Below, piece after piece: positions 1 to 7,085 of a stretch of DNA of 64,000 nt. Origin of the DNA: Bin87 sp965262485 (GTDB lineage Bacteria > Chloroflexota > Dehalococcoidia > Lucifugimonadales > UBA3495). Position numbers and translations under genes: made by a program. A model generated the notes under the pieces. The model saw nothing but the letters and a program-made list of their open reading frames with translations, made no database searches and was not told where the DNA came from. Location: NCBI GenBank assembly GCA_965262485.1, contig OZ253540.1, positions 806,001 through 870,000 of the forward strand. Reading direction: 5' to 3'. Numbering within the stretch: position 1 is the stretch's first letter; each line of letters begins with the position of its first letter.

Positions 1-190
1 ACGGGTTCAAAGTGGCGGTCGTCCCATCAGGATTTTCTATGCGTTTGACCCGCGGCGAATGGCAGCGCTGCTGATTGGTGGCGACAAGACGGGAATCAGC
101 GACCGGCGTTTTTATGGCCGCTATGTACCGATTGCCAACCGAATCTATAACGAATACATTATGGGATTGGAACGGGAGGGACTGCTCTGA
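1..190 (+). CDS. HigB/RelE-like toxin, C-terminal part (cut by window edge)
   Basis: Reading from base 2 gives about 62 residues without a stop, ending at TGA 188-190. The stretch includes RIFYAFDPRRMAALLIGGDK and a tail ending YNEYIMGLEREGLL. This pattern (FYAFDP, LLIGGDK, FY..YVPIA...Y) is typical of phage-derived Gp49/HigB-type RelE-superfamily toxins, which cleave mRNA at the ribosome. Its stop overlaps the ATG of the next gene (ATG at 190), whose N-terminus looks like the cognate antitoxin, so toxin-first order and translational coupling are both seen. The N-terminus lies outside the window, so the assignment rests on the C-terminal half only. Confidence 0.7.
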   Translation, partial: RVQSGGRPIRIFYAFDPRRMAALLIGGDKTGISDRRFYGRYVPIANRIYNEYIMGLEREGLL

Positions 191-1308
191 TGGCAGGGTA
201 CGGTAAATTTTCCGACTTGACCGAGCACTTTACGGCCGAGGATTGGGCAGAAGTCGCGGCTATGAAAGCCGAGACTGACGCCACGCTACCCCCGGACGAA
301 CCCTGCGCCGTCGTGCCGATGCGGATGCTGCGGGAGCTGGAGGACACCCCGATGTCCGAACTGGAGGCTGCGTTGCAAACCGACAAGACCGGCGTTCTGG
401 CCTTTGAGGAATGCGCTGACCCTACAGTGTCGCAGTTGCGCGCCTACATCACCGCAATGGGGGGGCGCATCAAAATCCTCGCCGACTTCCCTGACGGCGA
501 GATTGTCTTGGCCAATTTCTACCAGAAACGGCGGTGGCCGATGCGTCCGGCGGGCAACCGGGATGATTACTATGACAAGGTAAGCAAGCCGTTGCCGCCG
601 ATCCCCAGCGGCCCAACTACTTACCGCCAGATTGAATGGGCGGCGCAAACCTACCGCGCGCGGGAAGACGGGCGCCGCTTTGAATCGGCATATCGCCGGG
701 TTTATACCAGCGAGTTTCGCCAAGCCCTGCTCAATCGCTGCTCGGCGTCCGAAATAGAGTGCTTGCTGGTTTTTCTCAACAAGTGGCCTAGCAAACTTTC
801 TTACGAGAAAATGACGCCCCTTCTGCAAGAATCCGTACCGGAAGCGATTGCCGAACTGCGAAACTTGGCAACCGCGTCGCCCGACCGCGAAGGGCTGACC
901 GACTGGGATTCTACGCTGGTGATGCGGGCGGTTGACCGGCTGATGGCGGATGACGGTATTGGGGCTACGGTGGCATCAAAAATTTTGGGAGTGGTGAACC
1001 CGGAACTCTTCGTATTATGGGACGGGGCAATCCAAAAAGCTCATTTCCCCCGGCATAAGCCTAACGATTTCGGCGCTTCTGGTCGCTACGTGCGCTTTCT
1101 CTGGGATATGGGAGATGCTGCGGAGTCCATTCGCCAGGATGCCCTAACCCACCACGAAATCGAAAACCCGGCCAGCCACTTGTCCGCTGAATTGGGGCTT
1201 GATCCTCCCTACACGCTCGCCAAGTTCCTCGACGAGTACAATTTCCTCACCATAACCAAGGGTGAGATTTACCCTGCCTTTGACCAACATCAGGAGCGCC
1301 ATGCCTAA
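190..1308 (+). CDS. HigA-like antitoxin domain fused to an unknown C-terminal domain
   Basis: A 372-residue protein whose start overlaps the toxin stop by one base. Residues about 1-115 look like a HigA/XRE-type antitoxin: a helical segment around residues 60-80, then VSQLRAYITAMGGRIKILAD, the usual end of antitoxins paired with Gp49-like toxins. Residues about 130-372 are extra. They are mostly helical, with the segments GIGATVASKILGVVNPELF and LWDGAIQKAHF, which recall a helix-hairpin-helix followed by a conserved Trp-Asp, but I do not recognise the family. Ordinary HigA antitoxins are about 90-120 residues, so this is roughly three times the usual size. The stop overlaps the next gene by 8 bases. 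The antitoxin role is inferred from context; the C-terminal role is unknown. Confidence 0.65.
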   Translation: MAGYGKFSDLTEHFTAEDWAEVAAMKAETDATLPPDEPCAVVPMRMLRELEDTPMSELEAALQTDKTGVLAFEECADPTVSQLRAYITAMGGRIKILADFPDGEIVLANFYQKRRWPMRPAGNRDDYYDKVSKPLPPIPSGPTTYRQIEWAAQTYRAREDGRRFESAYRRVYTSEFRQALLNRCSASEIECLLVFLNKWPSKLSYEKMTPLLQESVPEAIAELRNLATASPDREGLTDWDSTLVMRAVDRLMADDGIGATVASKILGVVNPELFVLWDGAIQKAHFPRHKPNDFGASGRYVRFLWDMGDAAESIRQDALTHHEIENPASHLSAELGLDPPYTLAKFLDEYNFLTITKGEIYPAFDQHQERHA

Positions 1309-2479
1309 CTTTTCCCAACGCCTCGGCAAGCTCTCTCCGTATCCGTTCGTAGAAATCTCCCGCATCATTGCCGAGAAGCGGGCGGCCGGAGTGGATGTGG
1401 TGACGTTTGGAATTGGAGACCCCGATATTCCTACTCCGCAGCACATCATCGACCGCCTGTTGACCGCCTCCGAAGACCCTCCCAATCACCGCTACCCGGA
1501 GACGGACGGCCTGCCCGAGATGCGCCGGGCGATTGCTCACTGGTACAAACAACGATTCGACGTTGACCTTGATCCCGACACCGAGGTATTGCCGTTGATC
1601 GGCGCCAAAGAAGGCATCGGACACGCGGCCTTTTGCTTCCTGGATCCGGGTGATATTGCGCTGGTTCCCGACCCGGCCTATCCGGTTTATGGGGTCGGAA
1701 CCATGTTCGCCGGCGCAGAGAGCTACGTTATGCCGCTGTACGAACGCAACGGATGGCTGCCCGAACTGGACGCCATCCCCAATGATGTCGCGCGCCAGGC
1801 CAAGCTGATGTGGCTGAACTACCCCAACAACCCGACCAGCGCGGTGGCATCCCAGGAAGATCTGGAATCCGCCATGCGCTACTGCCGGGAGCACGACATC
1901 GCGTTGCTGCACGACGCCGCTTACTCCGAGGTTGGCTACGAGGGATACCGGGCCGGCAGCCTGTTGCAGATCGACGGGGCTAAAGACGTCGGGCTGGAAT
2001 TCCACTCCCTTTCCAAAACCTACAACATGACCGGATGGCGTATTGGCATGGCCGTAGGCAACGCCGACATGATAAAAGCCTTGTTCCAGATCAAAGCCAA
2101 CCTGGACTCCGGGATCCCTCAGGCTATCCAGGAGATGTCGATGGAGGCGCTGACCGGCTCTCAGGATTGTATCGACGACAATGTGGCCAAATACACCTGG
2201 CGCCGGGATCGGGTGATCCAGGCCCTGACCCGCATGGGTCTCAAGGTGGACGTGCCACGGGCCAGCCTCTACATTTGGGCGCCGGTTCCGGAGGGGTTTA
2301 CCTCCGCCGAGTTCGCCGCCCGACTGCTGGCAGAGACCGACATCGTCGTCACCCCCGGGTCGTCCTATGGCCAATACGGCGAGGGCTACATCCGATTGTC
2401 GCTGACCACCCCGGACGAACGGGTAGAGACCGGGTGCCAGCGGTTGGAAAACTGGGTCATCCCGTCTCCCACATCCTGA
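1301..2479 (+). CDS. PLP-dependent aminotransferase, LL-diaminopimelate aminotransferase-like
   Basis: A 392-residue class I/II aminotransferase (fold type I, cytosolic). The ATG at 1301 is preceded by AGGAG and overlaps the end of the upstream gene. Visible family marks are FGIGDPDIPTP near residue 30, the substrate/PLP loop NYPNNPTSAVAS near residue 170, and the PLP-lysine motif SLSKTYNMTGWRIG near residue 235. The N-terminal GIGDPDxPTP pattern is the one seen in DapL-like enzymes, which make LL-diaminopimelate from tetrahydrodipicolinate for lysine and peptidoglycan. Related family members act on alanine or aspartate, so the substrate is not certain. HflX follows after 20 bases. Confidence 0.8.
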   Translation: MPNFSQRLGKLSPYPFVEISRIIAEKRAAGVDVVTFGIGDPDIPTPQHIIDRLLTASEDPPNHRYPETDGLPEMRRAIAHWYKQRFDVDLDPDTEVLPLIGAKEGIGHAAFCFLDPGDIALVPDPAYPVYGVGTMFAGAESYVMPLYERNGWLPELDAIPNDVARQAKLMWLNYPNNPTSAVASQEDLESAMRYCREHDIALLHDAAYSEVGYEGYRAGSLLQIDGAKDVGLEFHSLSKTYNMTGWRIGMAVGNADMIKALFQIKANLDSGIPQAIQEMSMEALTGSQDCIDDNVAKYTWRRDRVIQALTRMGLKVDVPRASLYIWAPVPEGFTSAEFAARLLAETDIVVTPGSSYGQYGEGYIRLSLTTPDERVETGCQRLENWVIPSPTS

Positions 2480-2499
2480 AGCTGAGGAAAACCCGCAGA

Positions 2500-3687
2500 A
2501 TGCCCAAAACCCGAAAGACGGTAGCAACCGGCCCGCAGGCTGAGCGGGCGGTGCTGGTTGCTGCGGAAGTGCGGCAACGCGGCGAAAACCTGTGGGGTAT
2601 GGAAGATTCGCTGATTGAACTGGACTACCTGGCGCGTTCCGCCGGCGCCGAAGTGGTCGGCATCATACGGCAGCGGGCCGAACGGTACACTCCCACCTAC
2701 GTCGGGAAAGGCAAACTCCAGGAACTCCAGGAGTTGCTGGAAGAGGAACGTCCCGACGTAGTCATCTGCGATGACGAGTTGACACCTACTCAACAACGCA
2801 ACCTGGAAGCGGCGCTGCAATACAAGGTCATCGACCGAACCGCACTGATCCTGGACGTGTTCGGACGGCACGCCCGAACGCGCGAGGGCCAGATGCAGGT
2901 TGAGTTGGCGCAACATCAATACCTGCTGCCGCGGTTGGTCGGGCAATGGTCGCACCTGGAGCGATTGGGCGGCGGCATAGGAACCCGTGGCCCGGGTGAA
3001 ACGCAGCTGGAAACCGACCGCCGACTGGTCAGGCGGCGGATTCAGAAAATTCAGGAAGAACTGGACAAAGTGCGGCAGCGACGGAATCATTACCTGGAAC
3101 GGCGCCGTCGTGCCGCAGTCCCGATGGCGACACTGGTTGGGTACACCAACGCCGGCAAAAGCACGCTGTTCAACTCTCTCAGCGATGCTGGTGTGCCGGC
3201 AGAAGACCAGCTGTTCAATACGCTGGATCCGGTGACTCGCCGGGTAAATTTGCCGTCCGGCGGAGAAGTGCTGTTGAGCGATACGGTGGGCTTTATCCAG
3301 AAGCTGTCTCCCACGGTGGTGGCGGCGTTCCGCGCGACTCTGGAGGAACTTCACGAAGCCGATTTGCTCCTGCACGTGATTGACATAACTCACCAAAAAG
3401 CGCCAGAGCAGGCCGAGGTGGTGGAAAACACGCTGACCGATCTGGGATTGGGCGGCAAACCGCGCCTGTTGGTTATCAACAAAATGGACTTGCTCACCGA
3501 TGATCCCAACGAAATCTCCGCCGATGCGCTGGCGGGGCTGCCCGAATTGACCGCGGTTGATACCCCAGCCGTTAGCGGACGAGTGTTCGTGTCGGCGGCA
3601 AAGGGCTGGAACCTCCCGGCGTTGTTGGAGGCGGTACAGGAACACGTCGGCAAATCAGTTCCGGCTTCAGAAACGGCTGTCATTTAA
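2500..3687 (+). CDS. hflX: GTPase HflX
   Basis: A 395-residue protein. The start chosen is ATG 2500, where the HflX-like sequence begins; the frame is open further upstream but only as a shadow of the aminotransferase. The N-terminal HflX domain contains TPTYVGKGKLQEL and QHQYLLPRL, followed by the Gly-rich linker GGGIGTRGPGETQLETDRR and a coiled-coil segment near residues 170-205. The GTPase domain has the P-loop GYTNAGKS near residue 214, DTVGF near 260 and NKMD near 327. HflX binds the 50S subunit and splits stalled ribosomes, for example after heat or antibiotic stress. Length and motif order are those of a complete family member. Confidence 0.95.
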   Translation: MPKTRKTVATGPQAERAVLVAAEVRQRGENLWGMEDSLIELDYLARSAGAEVVGIIRQRAERYTPTYVGKGKLQELQELLEEERPDVVICDDELTPTQQRNLEAALQYKVIDRTALILDVFGRHARTREGQMQVELAQHQYLLPRLVGQWSHLERLGGGIGTRGPGETQLETDRRLVRRRIQKIQEELDKVRQRRNHYLERRRRAAVPMATLVGYTNAGKSTLFNSLSDAGVPAEDQLFNTLDPVTRRVNLPSGGEVLLSDTVGFIQKLSPTVVAAFRATLEELHEADLLLHVIDITHQKAPEQAEVVENTLTDLGLGGKPRLLVINKMDLLTDDPNEISADALAGLPELTAVDTPAVSGRVFVSAAKGWNLPALLEAVQEHVGKSVPASETAVI

Positions 3688-3696
3688 GGGTTGGCC

Positions 3697-4449
3697 GTGA
3701 ATCGCCGTAGCAAGATTCGACTGGTCCATACCTCCGACACCCACTTGGGGGATGGCTGGGACCCCAGCGCTGCTGAGCGGGCATTGTCTGCGGTGGTCGA
3801 TGGCGTCCATGAGTTGAAAGCCGACGCATTGTTAATTGCCGGGGATGTTTTTGACAACGCGCGCATCCCAGATTCGCTGCTGGAATTTTTCGTCTCCGAG
3901 ATGCGCCGCCTGGAGGTTCCCGCCATCATTCTTCCCGGCAACCATGATCTGTACGATGCCGGGTCGCTGTACCGACGCAATCCCTTCAACAATGCGCCAT
4001 CGAATCTGCATATTATCCGCCGTACCACCGGCGAGACGGTCAGCATTGATTCGCTGGGGCTGGATGTTTGGGGTCGCGCTATGGATAACCACACGCCGGC
4101 CTTTCGTCCCCTGGCGGGCATGACGGCCACTCACGAGGATCGGTGGCTGGTGGCAATGGCGCACGGACATTTCCATTTCCCCGACGACACGGAAGAACGG
4201 TCTTCACCCATTTACGGACGCCAGATCGCCGAATCCCCATGCGATTATCTCGCGTTGGGACACTGGGAGCGTTTTGAAGACGTCAGCCAGGGCAATGTTA
4301 CCGCGTTTTACTCCGGATCGCCCATGGGGGCGTCAAACGTCCGGGGCCAAATAGCGGTAAACGTGGTGGATTTGGATCCTGCTGGCGCAAAACAGGTGAG
4401 TGTGACTCAGGCCCGATTTCCCATGGCAAAGCGGGTCGAACCCGTCTGA
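3697..4449 (+). CDS. Calcineurin-like metallophosphoesterase (SbcD/DNA repair exonuclease-like)
   Basis: About 250 residues. All motifs of the metallophosphoesterase superfamily are present in order: SDTHLGD near residue 12, AGDVFDN near 50, PGNHDLY near 82, AHGHFHF near 150 and LGHWE near 188. These residues bind the two catalytic metal ions. The N-terminal order resembles the SbcD/Mre11 nuclease group, but the protein lacks the long capping region and no SbcC ATPase is adjacent, so a nuclease role is unproven. Start is uncertain: GTG 3697 fits the AAGGG at 3686 best; TTG 3691 is the alternative. It lies 9 bases after hflX and is probably co-transcribed. Confidence 0.8.
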   Translation: MNRRSKIRLVHTSDTHLGDGWDPSAAERALSAVVDGVHELKADALLIAGDVFDNARIPDSLLEFFVSEMRRLEVPAIILPGNHDLYDAGSLYRRNPFNNAPSNLHIIRRTTGETVSIDSLGLDVWGRAMDNHTPAFRPLAGMTATHEDRWLVAMAHGHFHFPDDTEERSSPIYGRQIAESPCDYLALGHWERFEDVSQGNVTAFYSGSPMGASNVRGQIAVNVVDLDPAGAKQVSVTQARFPMAKRVEPV

Positions 4450-4483
4450 TCGCTTACCGCAACCGCCCAATCCGAGGTGCAGT

Positions 4484-5356
4484 GTGAAAATTCTAAGCCG
4501 CGACCTGCGCATTTACGTTCTCGACCCTGCCAATGAGCCGGCCATTACCATTGACTCCGGCGAGGACCTGATGGTGGAATCCTGGGACGCCTTTGAGGGC
4601 ATCCGCGACCCCCAGGTTTTGGAGGAAAAGTCGCTGAAGGGTCCCGCCACCGGCCCCATCTACGTCAACGGCGCCGAACCCGGGGACGCCTTGCGCGTGG
4701 AGTTTGTCAGCATCACTCCCAAAGAGAGCCCGGCCCACATGATTATGCCCGGTCGCGGTTTCCTGGAGGCCGAGTTTACCGAAGCCTATCCCACCGTGAT
4801 GAGCATTGATGACGGCCACCTGGTACTGCCCAGTGGTGTCCGGCTGCCCCTGCGCCCGTCAATGGGCCTGGTGGCCACCACGCCCACCTACCTGCAGCAG
4901 ACGGCCAGTGACAGCGGCCCCTACGGCGGCGACATCGATATGAAGGAACTGGTGGAGGGCAGCGTGTTGTATCTGCCCGTGTTTGTACCCGGCGGCCTGC
5001 TGGCGATGGGCGACTGCCACGCCGTGGTCGGTGATGGCGCAGTGGCCGGCACCGGCGCAGAATGTTCCGCCGACACCCATATCCGGGTTACCGTGGAAAA
5101 AGGGATGAACCTGGCCGGACCAAGGGCCATCACGCCGGATCACTACGTCGTTCTGTCCCACGGCGAAGATCTTGGCCCCGCCATGAAACAGGCGGTGCGG
5201 GACATGGTGGATTTTTTGGTCACCGAAAAAGGTATGGAACCCTACGACGCCTACACCCTTTGCAGCCTCGCTGGCGACGTTCGGGTCTCGCGCACCTTCC
5301 GACCCATCAGCCCGGTCAAGATGATGCTCTCCCGCCAGGCGTTGGAGCAGTTGTAG
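4484..5356 (+). CDS. Acetamidase/formamidase family protein
   Basis: A 290-residue protein starting at GTG 4484. The acetamidase/formamidase fold is recognised from GPATGPIYVNGAEPGDALRVE near residue 55 (first 20 of these residues define the family block), GPYGGDIDMKEL near 145 and VPGGLLAMGDCHAVVGDGAV near 168. The enzymes hydrolyse formamide or short amides to ammonia and the acid. The first 40 residues contain no membrane segment, so it should be cytosolic. The last seven codons (RQALEQL, stop) recur as a 27-bp direct copy at 5953-5979, beyond the next gene. Confidence 0.85.
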   Translation: MKILSRDLRIYVLDPANEPAITIDSGEDLMVESWDAFEGIRDPQVLEEKSLKGPATGPIYVNGAEPGDALRVEFVSITPKESPAHMIMPGRGFLEAEFTEAYPTVMSIDDGHLVLPSGVRLPLRPSMGLVATTPTYLQQTASDSGPYGGDIDMKELVEGSVLYLPVFVPGGLLAMGDCHAVVGDGAVAGTGAECSADTHIRVTVEKGMNLAGPRAITPDHYVVLSHGEDLGPAMKQAVRDMVDFLVTEKGMEPYDAYTLCSLAGDVRVSRTFRPISPVKMMLSRQALEQL

Positions 5357-5357
5357 G
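5331..5357 (+). repeat. 27-bp direct repeat, left copy (end of amidase gene)
   Basis: The last bases of the acetamidase gene, CCCGCCAGGCGTTGGAGCAG followed by TTGTAGG, recur with one mismatch at 5953-5979. The two copies bracket the 161-residue membrane protein gene. Confidence 0.85.
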
Positions 5358-5433
5358 AAGGCCGCTGCCCGGTATTTGGGCAGGGATGCGCTCCGACGCG
5401 CGCTGACAGGTCTCTGTACCAGGAGGTTCCGCA

Positions 5434-5919
5434 TTGGCTATCGTAGAACGTGAATACGACTTCGAACAGTCAAACTACCGGCCCGACGGCGACGGTGGTC
5501 TGACACCGGACGGCTCGGGGAACGCAGAGGGGGAGGGGGGTTCGGGGTGCATCGGAGAGATAATGTGGGCGGTGGTCATCTACGGAGTGGCCATCGTGTT
5601 GGCGATTGTCATACCCGGCGCCGGGGATTTCTGGGGCATGGTCATCGGTGCGGAAAGCGAGGGCATCAACTGGGTCCAGGAAAGCAGCAACGCCCGGCTC
5701 CTGGTTTTTGCCGTCATGCTGCTGCTCCTTTCGCCGGCGGGTTGGTCGGGCGCTCTAATATCTTTCCTGGTCGGAACGGTTCTGACCATAATCGGCTGGT
5801 GGGCGTTGCCGGCCGACGTTTGGGGGCTGCCCTTCCCCGATTGGTACGTCAACAACAGCGTCGGGATGTATTGGCTGCTGTGGATTGCGATACTGAGCCG
5901 TTCGCTGGCGAGGTTCTAG
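5434..5919 (+). CDS. Small multi-pass membrane protein of unknown function
   Basis: 161 residues starting at TTG 5434, preceded by a near-perfect ribosome site AGGAGG at 5421. The first 45 residues are polar and Gly-rich (DGDGGLTPDGSGNAEGEGG). They are followed by four hydrophobic stretches, at about residues 47-68, 88-105, 108-130 and 138-158, so it is probably an inner-membrane protein with a flexible cytoplasmic N-terminus. I do not recognise the family. It sits between two copies of a 27-bp direct repeat derived from the end of the preceding amidase gene, which suggests that this gene arrived by insertion or duplication. Confidence 0.65.
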   Translation: MAIVEREYDFEQSNYRPDGDGGLTPDGSGNAEGEGGSGCIGEIMWAVVIYGVAIVLAIVIPGAGDFWGMVIGAESEGINWVQESSNARLLVFAVMLLLLSPAGWSGALISFLVGTVLTIIGWWALPADVWGLPFPDWYVNNSVGMYWLLWIAILSRSLARF

Positions 5920-5952
5920 GTCGGCCGGCCCAGGGCACAACGCGGGTTCAAC

Positions 5953-5979
5953 CCCGCCAGGCGTTGGAGCAGCTGTAGG
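5953..5979 (+). repeat. 27-bp direct repeat, right copy
   Basis: Copy of the amidase gene end (26 of 27 bases match 5331-5357), still including the in-frame TAG. It abuts the stop codon of the SDR gene that converges from the right. Confidence 0.85.
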
Positions 5980-6759
5980 TCACGCCACCGAATACCCGCC
6001 GTCCACGGTTATTACCGCACCGGTTACGTAGTCGGACGCGCGGCTGGACAGGAACACCGTTGCGCCCTGTAGTTCCGCCGCCTCTCCCCATCGTCCCATG
6101 GGTATGCGCCGGTTGATGTTGTCGTAACGCTCCGGTTGAGTTTCCGGGATCGCCTGGGTCAGCTCGGTCATAAACCATCCGGGCAGGATGACGTTGGACT
6201 GGATGTTGTCGGGCGCCCACGCCACGGCAAAACTCTTGGCCAATTGCACCACACCGCCCTTGCTCGACGCATAGGGGGCGCCGCTCCCGCCGCCGCCAAA
6301 GATGCTGAACATACTGCCGATGCAGATGATTTTGCCGCCTCCGCGCGCTTTGAAGTGTGGGTAAACCGCCCGGCTGGACAAAAACGCAGCGCGCAGGTTG
6401 ACGTCCAGGACGGTGTCCCATTCTGCGGCGGTGATTTCCTCGGGCGACTTGCGGACGGTCGTGCCGGCGTTGTTGATCAGTATGTCCAGCTGACCAAAGT
6501 GGGCCACCGCACGGGACACCATGTCGTCGATGTCGGAATCGCTGGTCACGTCGGTGGGGATGGCGAAGGCGTTGCGCCCGGTAGATTCGACGGCAGCGAC
6601 GGCGGCGGCGTTTTTCTCCTCGTTGCGGGCCGCAATCGCGATGTCGCAACCGGCCTCCGCCAACCCCAGAGCCATCCCCAGACCCAGCCCGCCGTTCCCG
6701 CCGGTAATGAGGGCGACGCGCCCGCTCAGGTCGAACAAACCGCCGTTAGCGCTGGTCAT
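5980..6759 (-). CDS. SDR family oxidoreductase
   Basis: A 259-residue classical short-chain dehydrogenase/reductase. The cofactor motif TGGNGGLGLGMA lies near residue 18, NNAG near 93, and the catalytic Ser-Tyr-Lys set in PYASSKGG near residue 162. The C-terminal VTGAVITVDGGYSVA is the usual tetramer-forming end. The closest named group by eye is gluconate 5-dehydrogenase/2-deoxy-D-gluconate 3-dehydrogenase-like, but substrates of this family cannot be read from sequence. It is transcribed away from the repeat element at 6837-6979 and converges on the membrane protein gene. Confidence 0.85.
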   Translation of the reverse strand: MTSANGGLFDLSGRVALITGGNGGLGLGMALGLAEAGCDIAIAARNEEKNAAAVAAVESTGRNAFAIPTDVTSDSDIDDMVSRAVAHFGQLDILINNAGTTVRKSPEEITAAEWDTVLDVNLRAAFLSSRAVYPHFKARGGGKIICIGSMFSIFGGGGSGAPYASSKGGVVQLAKSFAVAWAPDNIQSNVILPGWFMTELTQAIPETQPERYDNINRRIPMGRWGEAAELQGATVFLSSRASDYVTGAVITVDGGYSVA

Positions 6760-6836
6760 CTTGAGGCCTCCGAATCCAAACTGCCCACAACTTTACCACA
6801 GGGTCCCCTCCGTTGACCCGTCAGCCAGTGGGCCAC

Positions 6837-6979
6837 CAGGGTCTTTCGATTCTCCCTCTCCCCTTGTGGGAGAGGGCTGGGGTGAGGGGTATATTCTGCC
6901 GCAGGATAGTTCCCTATCTCACACCTTCACCCTCTCCCATCAAGGGAGAGGGGATTTCTTGTAAAACCGAAAGACCCTG
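6837..6979. mobile_element. MITE-like element, family A (copy 1), 10-bp target duplication
   Basis: 143 bp bounded by the inverted repeat CAGGGTCTTTCGATT (6837-6851) and AACCGAAAGACCCTG (6965-6979), 14 of 15 positions complementary. It is flanked by an exact 10-bp direct repeat AGTGGGCCAC (6827-6836 and 6980-6989), as expected for a transposition target duplication. The interior holds two GGGAGAGGG-type palindromes (6853-6892, 6930-6956) and no gene. The same terminal repeat bounds elements at 48814-48970 and 56566-56710. Confidence 0.9.
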
Positions 6980-7002
6980 AGTGGGCCACCGTAGTAAACA
7001 GC

Positions 7003-7037
7003 AAAAAAACCCGGGGCGACGCAATCGCCGCCCCGGG
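7003..7037 (-). terminator. Rho-independent terminator of hppA
   Basis: Read on the minus strand, a strong stem (CCCGGGGCGGCGA paired with TCGCCCCGGG) is followed by seven T. It lies about 50 bases after the hppA stop. Confidence 0.85.
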
Positions 7038-7085
7038 AATCTGTCGAAACCTGCCCGCCGGTTTGTAGCCGGAGGGTTGATATTG

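Noticed and set aside
2035..2499. 155-codon upstream extension of HflX
   Set aside because: It lies in another frame of the aminotransferase gene and is Gly/Arg/Asp-rich shadow sequence. HflX begins at ATG 2500.
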